A DNA stretch of 63,439 nt from Asterionellopsis glacialis. Its lineage: Eukaryota; Bacillariophyta; Plagiogrammaphyceae; Rhaphoneidales; Asterionellopsidaceae. This document shows positions 56,753 to 63,439 of the stretch, piece after piece. The stretch covers positions 1 through 63,439 of the forward strand of contig WKLE02002177.1 in NCBI GenBank assembly GCA_014885115.2, given 5' to 3'. The translations under genes were made by a program, and so were the position numbers. Each line of letters begins with the position of its first letter. Positions within the stretch are counted from its first letter, which is position 1. The notes under the pieces are model-generated. The model made no database searches. It saw nothing but the letters and a program-made list of their open reading frames with translations, and had not been told where the DNA came from.

Positions 56753-57741
56753 AAAAGACGATACTGAAACTACCAAAAAAAACTGTCTGTCGAATTTCGA
56801 TATTAAAAGTAATCTATTTAGGTTTTATAAAAATATAATTTTAAAATAACTTCATTCGTAGCTTCATTATTTTATTCAAAATTCATAGTTTAATTTTCTC
56901 CAATTGGTTGTGCAGAGGAAACAATTCTTAGAAAAGATGGCATAGAATAGAGTTCGACAGAGAAACCTTGATTGCAGAAGAGATGAAAGGCGTATCGTAA
57001 TATCATGTCATCTATTCGGGATCCAGGACTCTAGAGAGCTAAAATCCTTTCTCTAGAGGCTCTCTAGGATCTCTCTAGAGAGGACTATTCCAAAAATTCT
57101 AATCTTTTTATCGCCAAGCAAACTTCTGCTTTAGGAATTCTCTACTCTTCTTACTCTAAAAAGAGAACTGGTTCCAACAGAAAGTTTTTACTATATACAA
57201 AAAAGAAATGAAGAGTAGTTTCTAGAGTAGAGAGAGTTGCGTCTCTCTCTAGAGAGTCGGAAGTTCGGAAGCTTGGCGGCGTGGGAAGAAAAATATCACA
57301 TCAACGTGACTGAATATTCAGATATAAAAATATCTTTTTTCAGAACAATAGTGCTCTTCGCTACTGCCCTTGGTAGATTCGTACCTGGGATATGGGGTCC
57401 TATTATTTTATACATACATGCCAGTACAAGGTACGTGACACATCTGTAAATGCCGAGAGAATCTCACTGTGGTCCAGCAGCATGTTCATCTTTGACATTT
57501 GATGCCAGGTAGCCTTTGTGCTGATAAAAGTTTTTCAGTGCTCTCTCGTACTTTAGGAATACAGGCTTGTGCTCTCACCTATTGACGCAATAGAGAGAGG
57601 AGGGGTCTAAGACTAGTCTTACTCAATAAAGGAAACGATCTTGTGAAGAGAAATCGAAAAAGTCCATTTATTGGTATATCTTCGACGAAGGAAAGAAAAC
57701 AGAAACAGTTAGACAGCAAGCTAGCGAAAACAGCAAAAACT
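56753..57741. other. Intergenic region with TCTCTAGAGA clusters
   Basis: 989 bp between AIM24 copies 2 and 3 (both plus strand). It contains TCTAGAG-rich blocks at about 57030-57082 and 57222-57258 and GTACCTGG near 57382. A 70-codon ORF at 57237-57449 is not supported. The promoter of copy 3 must lie near 57500-57741. Confidence 0.65.
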
Positions 57742-58903
57742 ATGGTGGAAGAAGAAATTGATTTGACTGAGACCATCGGTTTCATTGAAGATGATAAAGT
57801 TGATCCACTTCAAAGTGGTTTCAGTTGGTGGAAGGCACCATTGCAACTCAACACTGCGCATAATGTGGGAGGACATACATGGACAATATCAGGACATGAC
57901 ATGCAAGTGCTAACAACAACTGTCCCCGCAGGAGAACAAGTCGTAACAGAACAGGGTAGTTTCGTAAGTAGTATCCCCTTGTACATTGGATCCATATTAT
58001 ATGGCCATGGGCAAGGTTACTGGATTATTTCACCATTCAAGTCATTCCTATCCTTTCTTACACAATTTGATTCATAATTCGTCTTTGATTGTCTTTTCTT
58101 CAATCTTACATAATTCATCTGTGAATAGATGTTTATGCATCCTGATATGAAAATGGAAGTTGAATTTACGTTGTGTCAAACAGGTGGATTAAATCGTATG
58201 TGGGGTGGTGAAAGTTGTGTCAAGGTATTGTTACAAAACAATTCTTCATCAGAAGGATATGTAGGCATTACACCTAATTATCCTGCCAAAATCGTGCCCA
58301 TCATCTTTGGTGACAATGTAGGTGTGAACTCATCTCTTATTGCACAAGGTGGATCATACATGTCTGAACTTGGTGATGTTGATGTTGGATGTGATGCTGA
58401 TTGTTCTTTCAAGACTTGTTGTTGCGCGGGCATCGGTCCGTGCCGTCAAAAAATTACCGGAGGGAATGATAGTATTGCATTCCTTGCAGCTGGCGGAACT
58501 GTTGTCAAACGTGTACTACAGGATGGTGAAGTTATTTATGTAGATAGTGCATCTGTTGTAGCATATGAAGATACTGTTGAACTTGGTATTGCTTCGAATG
58601 GTAAATTTTGCACAGTAAGTCTGGTGGAAGTGTCCAGAAATCATCACATATGTCTTGTACTTGCTTTTTTGTAACAAAATCGCTCACACAACGTTTTTTT
58701 TCATTTTTGCCATTGTAATCGTACAGTGTTGTCTTGGCGGAGAAGGTTGTTTCAGTACAACGTTGACTGGCCCTGGAAGTGTGTGGATGCAAAGTATGAA
58801 TTTTACCAAGTTCCGAAACGCAGTTCAAGTTACCATTTATGAAAATGAAGAAATGGATCGAGGTGCAGATGGTGGTCCCGATATTCCTACCCCTGACTTT
58901 TAG
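57742..58903 (+). CDS. AIM24-family protein, copy 3
   Basis: Three exons, 57742-57963, 58129-58614 and 58727-58903, all phase 0, 294 residues. The only ATG in the first exon frame is 57742 (MVEEEIDLTETIGFIEDD), giving a longer acidic N-terminus than copies 1 and 2. Landmarks: WTISGHDMQVLTTTVPAGE, GGLNRMWGGESC, ITPNYPAKIVPI, AAGGTVVKRVLQDGE and the ending LTGPGSVWMQSMNFTKFRN. A CCC hairpin (FKTCCCAGIGPCRQ) matches copy 2, and CCLGGEGCF covers the second loop. Splitting by two introns differs from copy 2, so the three copies have diverged in gene structure. Function as for other AIM24 proteins is uncertain; the C-terminal acidic tail (DRGADGGPDIP) resembles the acidic tail of copy 1. Confidence 0.85.
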
Positions 58904-59547
58904 AGAATTGTCGCTTCTGTTGGACGTTACAGTATGCTTTCGTTCTTCGGCTGCAAACCTTCCTGCTGAATCTTCATTATTTGTCCAGTCTTTTTATGAA
59001 AAATGTTTACTTTTTAATTTTATAAAAAAGAACACTTTAACGCAATATTGCCAATTCAAGACGCAAGGTCGAATGCCTCTCTCTCTCTCTCTCTCTCTAG
59101 TCCTAGAGTAGGACCTAGGGATAATGGGAACTTGAGTTTTCTTCTCTGTCTCCAGATGTCCTGTAGGTACACGTTTGACAAGTCCTAGACTAAGGAACTC
59201 TAGTAAAGAGGTCCTCTAGAGAGAGAGTACTACCTTGTAGAGGTCTAGTAGAGACTCTTTAGAGGACTAGTAAAGGGGACTGTGTCAAGTGAAAGAAAAT
59301 TGTTCCCAGAAAGAGGACCTGAGGGAGTGATTTGTTGGTTTTTCAATATGTACGACCTACGGGAGTGATTTTTTATTTTTTCCAAGATCCTGGAGCAAGC
59401 AGCCGTACAGACTACATTAATAGCTGTCGAAAACCGTCTGTCAGTTGTCAGATTACCGATCTGTCTGTGTGCGGGTTTGTTCGTTTTTTTTAGTGTGCAA
59501 GACGCTTGACGCATCACTCGAGAGCGTGAGGAGTTTATCTTGCGGTC
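58904..59547. other. Intergenic region with CT microsatellite and TCTAGAG blocks
   Basis: 644 bp upstream of bL28m. A (CT)n tract of about 22 bp starts at 59077, followed by CTAGAG/TCCTAGA/CTCTAGAGAGAGAG blocks up to about 59270. No gene is supported. Confidence 0.7.
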
Positions 59548-60252
59548 ATGATGCGTCCAATGGCAGCTGGTACCTCAATGGCGTCTCGAATGTTCAAAAC
59601 CGCGGCAGACAATGTTTGGCGAAGGTCTCACAACACGAGTACTTTGTCAGTAACAGCCTTGATGGAGAGTTGTTCTATCAAGAGTCTATCTCGAAGTTTC
59701 TCGACAACTGTTCTCGGGCACAATCGCTTAAAATTCCACCAAACAACCACCAACAAGGTTGTCAACCCATTGTGTCTCTCCACCATGTCAAATACAAAAG
59801 AAACTAATGGAAGACTTCCCTTCGTCACTCCTTTGAATCAATTTTTCTCGTTAAGATTTCGAAGTAATCGATCACGTCGTGGTTTGTACGATGGGAAGGA
59901 TGTACGTTTTGGAAATAAACGGTCCTTTGCTATGAATAAAAGTCGACGTAAATTCAAACCAAATGTATTCCTCAAACGGGTTTATTCTGAAACTTTGGAT
60001 GAAATGATACGCTTTCATCTAACGGCAGCAGCTCTTAGGTCTATTGATAAGGCAGGTGGGTTAGATAATTATCTACTCAAAAGTAAACATGTGACCTCTG
60101 GAGATGGGTTAGATGTCAAAAATCGTATTCTGAAGAAACGACGAAATCAAGAAAAAAAGGCTGCCAAACTTGCCGCAAAGCAAGCCGCAAAAACTGAATC
60201 TTCTACAGGTGAAATGAATGACGAGGCTAAAGTCATTGAAAACAAATTATAG
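59548..60252 (+). CDS. Mitochondrial ribosomal protein bL28m
   Basis: A single exon of 234 residues from the ATG at 59548. The first about 95 residues are rich in Ser, Thr, Arg and Lys with few acidic residues, as in a mitochondrial targeting sequence. The conserved bL28 core follows: SRRGLYDGKDVRFGNKRSF, SRRKFKPNVFLKRVYSE and RFHLTAAALRSIDKAGGLDNYLL. The C-terminus is a Lys/Ala-rich helix (about 200-225). bL28 lies near the exit (E) site of the large subunit. The full-length match to the family and the leader make this a nuclear gene for the mitoribosome rather than the plastid ribosome; a plastid destination is less likely because no hydrophobic signal peptide precedes it. Confidence 0.88.
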   Translation: MMRPMAAGTSMASRMFKTAADNVWRRSHNTSTLSVTALMESCSIKSLSRSFSTTVLGHNRLKFHQTTTNKVVNPLCLSTMSNTKETNGRLPFVTPLNQFFSLRFRSNRSRRGLYDGKDVRFGNKRSFAMNKSRRKFKPNVFLKRVYSETLDEMIRFHLTAAALRSIDKAGGLDNYLLKSKHVTSGDGLDVKNRILKKRRNQEKKAAKLAAKQAAKTESSTGEMNDEAKVIENKL

Positions 60253-61357
60253 TTATACAGACATAGTAGGATCAATCTTCACACTGTTTCTCATCTCTTA
60301 TCTTATATTAAAAATAAAGTAAGATTGAAATGTTTCGATGATAGTTAGTTTTTATCAAGCAGTGGTGATTTCTGTTGTAGCGCGCACGATCTGCTGCAAG
60401 GTCGGTTACTGCCTTCAGTAGGCTCACCATGGTTTGAAGACGAGGTCTGCATTTGAAGTTGATGAGCAGTAGATGCAATATGATATTACTATTATTTCAG
60501 CTTCAAAGTTGCTTACGCAAAGCGGAGATAGATGGCTGAGGGAAGTCATAGGCTAATCTCCGTTAATTTTGTTGCTTTACAACAAAGAACAATACATTCA
60601 TTCCCAAATAATTATATCTTGAAGTATTGACCTAAAGAACTTTGTCTAGTAATCGATCTGAACACCTTTCTTAGACACTCTTTCATCTCAACTTGAATCG
60701 ACAAATCATTTCAGCTCTGGAATGTACAATTGAAATTCTATTATGTTTGCCGCAGTAAATAGATATGTCGGCATTTTAACATTTTCTCCTCAAATTCTCT
60801 AGGTTATGGTTTTTTTTTTTAGACGTTACAAGGAGAAATTGGCGAGGCAGAAAAATGCCAGGCGAATAAACAACACGTGAAACCACACTGGCCGGGCAGG
60901 CGAGTCTTAATTGGTGTCATACGGCGGGAGAAAACACGCGACGAAACGACCCGAAAAGCAAAAACACGGAAACTCAATATTTGTTTTAACATGCCAGTAG
61001 GACCTAGAACTATCGAGGCACTGCACCGAAAGAGCAAAGAAAGTAAAGGAGGGAACGAAAACAAAGCAAGTTATAAATGCAAATCCAAATGGTATCCAAA
61101 TCATCATAAGCAATAACTCAAGAATAGATATGTCATGACTTTTTTTTTCAAATGTTTCAACTCCAGATAAAATGGTTAAAAAGGAATCAAGCGGAACAGA
61201 AAGAAAAGGAGTGGATGGAGGTAAGAAGACTTTGGGGAGGGAGGGTGATCCTGTAGCAAAACGGGGGGGGGAATGCTTCCAATTGAATTGCTTTTTTCGT
61301 GATTTCCGTGGTGCGAATCGCTTTCAGCTGTTTTGCTCACCTATTTTGTTTTTCTTT
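60253..61357. other. Intergenic region with no supported gene
   Basis: The region between bL28m and the right-edge gene. A 62-codon in-frame extension of the next gene begins with an ATG at 61172 but contains an 8-9 G run near 61263 and a hydrophobic, noncoding-like segment. Nothing else was recognised. Confidence 0.5.
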
Positions 61358-63439
61358 ATGACGGATTGGTCGGAAGTCATGAAAGACGCAACAATAAGGA
61401 ATCGACCTACTTTTAGGACTCCGCCACCAGTCATTTCCAAAGCTACTGCTAGTCGAAATCAAATGACAAATATAGACAATAACTCAATAGACGAAGACGA
61501 ACATGATTATAATTTTTCAACTCCAATGACATCCTCACAGCATCTTCGAAACAAATTTCAAGATCTCCATTCAGTGTGGTCGTCTGTGAAGGCAACCACC
61601 GCTACTACAACTGGCAGATCAGAGAAAACGAAGTATATGACACCTCATGAAGTAGCCGATGATAATTATAAGAACTCATTTTCACCAATAATGACACCAA
61701 ATAAACAACTTTGTAACAAATTTGAGGAGTTAGATTCCCTTTGGACTGAGCAAAAGTTAATAAGTGAGAAGAAGATATTGCCTCCTGAAGAAAAGTTTGT
61801 TGCAGATGAAAACCAGGAGTCTTTTGTATGTGGGGCATCAATGTCAACATTATCGTCCAATGAATCCTCATTTTTTTTTGAAATGCACTATTATGAAGAG
61901 AATAAACGAGCAGCATATATGCATGCAAAACGGAAGGAGGAGTTATTTCAAAATCGAACACGACATTTGGAAGAATCAATGTCAGCAGCAGCTGTTCTTG
62001 AGAGGAGATTAGGATATGACCCAAGGTCAGACAAGACCTTTTCAACACCCAACTCAAGAAGAAGTTTAAGGAGTAGACCGCCCAATCGGTACAATTCATC
62101 CCACAAAGGAGGGAACTATACTCATGATAACAGGATGAAATATACGTATGATAAAATGAAGGCTGCTGCATCACTAGAACGAAGATTGTCTTACACACCA
62201 CCAATGGCGTCTATTCGCCGCAACAAAAGAATATCTAGTAGCCCACTCGTTACATATAGATATAAAAAGAAACAGCATGGCAATCCCGTCTCCTCTCCTT
62301 TAGCACAAGGAAATCCGCATCACCCTTCCCATGCAAACAAATCATCATCTCCTAGAAACCCGACCCATGATATGAAGATAACTTCCGCTTTCATAGAGAG
62401 GGGCCGATCCCTGCAAGCTGGTGGTCGTGAAAAAGTAAATAAAGATATAGAAATCAGTGAAAAGCAGGCTGCAAAGGGCGGGGAAAAGAGAATAGATGTA
62501 AACACACAAGAAATCGAAAAAACAATGCTTTCACCTACAAGTAAGTTCCAAACTGAACAAGCAAACCTACCACGATTTGTGAATCCTACTTCAAATCTTG
62601 ATCCACTTAATGAAGATCTGGATCCCAGCAATCCTCCTTTTGTTAGCATGAAAAAGAGTTTAGATACGCGTATAATCCAACAACGAACAAGAAGATACCT
62701 CCAACAGCATGGACAAAGCAATCAAAAGAAATTTGAACTTCTCGAAAATAATCAATTTAAAGATTGCTCCGAAGCAGCTTTATTGCTTCAAAACGGATGG
62801 AGATCACACCGGTCACGGATATTGCTATCCAGCCTTCTTATTCAATCTTGGTGGCTCAAATGTGACTTTGAAAGTGAAGTAACTTTCAATCGAATCCTTC
62901 TTATGAAAATTGGTTTACAATGCTTGACAATGGCAATTGGTCGAGTTGATTGCTGGTGGATAAGTGAAGTCATTCGTATTAAAGACAACGTCGCATCTGT
63001 TAAATGGGGTCGCGAAGTGGGTGTCTACTACACTGAGTGTGGGACTCAACAATTGCGAACTTGCCGTATATCATTGAAAAGTTCTGCTAGGCTTCTGACT
63101 TTCATGAAAAAATGGAGTAAGTCAAAACTAGCGATATCGATCGTAAAAGCAACTCTGGAACAAGCCCTCAAGAGGGATGAAGACAATCTTGTTAGTACAT
63201 CTGCCTTGTTTCTGCAGCGGTGGATGAGAATGATTACAGCAAAATCGAAATACTCTCGATTGCAAAATGCATTGAGTAAACAACAACAACAATTCGACAA
63301 CCACTCTCCAGTTAAAAAAGGACTTCAAACAGAGATTGTACAACACTCAAAACAAATCATCGACTTCACTCCCGCACAGGTCCCATGTACCTCCACAGTC
63401 ATTATACTGCAAGCTTGGATACGGCGGTGTAGAGAAATG
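61358..63439 (+). CDS. IQ-motif protein of unknown function, truncated at the right edge
   Basis: Open reading frame with no stop to the window end: 694 codons from the ATG at 61358 (MTDWSEVMKDATIRNRPTFR); an in-frame ATG at 61172 is an alternative. The first about 450 residues are Ser/Pro/basic-rich with internal repeats: F-S-x2-MT-x4-L-x-NKF-x2-L-x-S-x-W at 61514-61579 and again at 61679-61744, and AAA(V/S)LERRL(G/S)Y at about 61990 and 62164. From about 62778 IQ-like motifs appear (AALLLQNGWRSHRSR, then SLLIQSWWLK, FLQRWMRMITAKSKYSR, IILQAWIRRCRE). The last IQ is cut off by the end. IQ motifs bind calmodulin or myosin-light-chain proteins. I cannot assign a family. It is 7.5 kb downstream of ASPM. 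Confidence 0.7.
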   Translation, partial: MTDWSEVMKDATIRNRPTFRTPPPVISKATASRNQMTNIDNNSIDEDEHDYNFSTPMTSSQHLRNKFQDLHSVWSSVKATTATTTGRSEKTKYMTPHEVADDNYKNSFSPIMTPNKQLCNKFEELDSLWTEQKLISEKKILPPEEKFVADENQESFVCGASMSTLSSNESSFFFEMHYYEENKRAAYMHAKRKEELFQNRTRHLEESMSAAAVLERRLGYDPRSDKTFSTPNSRRSLRSRPPNRYNSSHKGGNYTHDNRMKYTYDKMKAAASLERRLSYTPPMASIRRNKRISSSPLVTYRYKKKQHGNPVSSPLAQGNPHHPSHANKSSSPRNPTHDMKITSAFIERGRSLQAGGREKVNKDIEISEKQAAKGGEKRIDVNTQEIEKTMLSPTSKFQTEQANLPRFVNPTSNLDPLNEDLDPSNPPFVSMKKSLDTRIIQQRTRRYLQQHGQSNQKKFELLENNQFKDCSEAALLLQNGWRSHRSRILLSSLLIQSWWLKCDFESEVTFNRILLMKIGLQCLTMAIGRVDCWWISEVIRIKDNVASVKWGREVGVYYTECGTQQLRTCRISLKSSARLLTFMKKWSKSKLAISIVKATLEQALKRDEDNLVSTSALFLQRWMRMITAKSKYSRLQNALSKQQQQFDNHSPVKKGLQTEIVQHSKQIIDFTPAQVPCTSTVIILQAWIRRCREM

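Noticed and set aside
57237..57449. 70-codon plus-strand ORF
   Set aside because: Begins inside a TCTCTAGAGA repeat cluster and has no protein features.
61221..61327. A possible intron (GTAAGA...TTTCAG) at the start of the right-edge gene
   Set aside because: Splicing it would shift the frame into a stop within about 35 codons, so the downstream protein would be lost.
61605..62204. 199-codon minus-strand ORF near the right end
   Set aside because: It is antisense to the IQ-motif protein, whose frame stays open for about 2 kb and carries IQ motifs and internal repeats.

Overview
The window is nuclear DNA of a eukaryote, most probably a diatom. The support is: short spliceosomal introns (about 80 to 165 bp, mostly GTAAGT...AG) that rejoin conserved protein families exactly in frame; a secreted protein with a long S-P-T-K/PT stalk of the kind common in diatom cell-surface proteins; a plastid-type leader with a cleavage site just before Phe; and AT-rich, repeat-bearing intergenic DNA. 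A CPAP/SAS-4-type TCP10 domain suggests a lineage that still builds centrioles, so a centric diatom is more likely than a pennate one; that last step is inference. No rRNA, tRNA, CRISPR or bacterial operon structure was seen.

Layout, left to right. 1-980: C-terminal end of a voltage/TRP-like cation channel (+). 1206-3905 (-): three-exon PhoX/DUF839 protein fused to a B-lectin-like domain, a PT stalk and a GPI-like tail. 5030-7540 (-): R3H + RRP6-type exonuclease + HRDC protein with a C-terminal membrane anchor. 8329-10248 (-): FG nucleoporin of the Nup58/Nup49 type. 10876-11268 (+): small SH3BGR/glutaredoxin-fold protein. 11511-13036 (-): ribosome biogenesis factor RRS1. 13506-15239 (-): protein kinase with a very long activation segment. 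17070-17657 (+): putative plastid protein. 17948-30776 (-): a 4219-residue VPS13 in three exons. 31763-32808 (+): membrane-anchored paralogue of the SH3BGR-like protein. 32875-33825 (-): orphan type I membrane protein. 34430-34591 (+): small ORF. 34625-36511 (+): PH-like protein with NPF/DPF/DPW motifs. 36622-37731 (-): BMT5-like rRNA methyltransferase. 38301-38873 (-): GyrI-like-fold protein. 39299-41353 (-): pseudo-receiver protein. 41354-43770: 2.4 kb low-GC repeat region.

The right third is the most coherent part. A CPAP/SAS-4-like protein (43771-45822, -) and a full ASPM homologue (46404-53859, +; ASH domain, two CH domains, about 40 IQ motifs, ARM-like tail) are transcribed divergently from a 581-bp shared promoter region. 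Three AIM24-family genes follow at 53973-58903, two head-to-head and the third in tandem. Then come mitochondrial ribosomal protein bL28m (59548-60252) and a truncated IQ-motif protein that runs off the right edge. Several housekeeping functions recur: ribosome biogenesis (RRS1, BMT5-like, RRP6-like), membrane and organelle maintenance (VPS13, AIM24 x3, bL28m) and centrosome/spindle (CPAP, ASPM).

Intergenic regions carry a recurring GTACCTGG/CCAGGTAC element and, separately, clusters of the palindrome TCTCTAGAGA. Exon boundaries were set by hand from GT/AG signals, frame and protein continuity. Domain assignments rest on recognised motifs; no database search was run.
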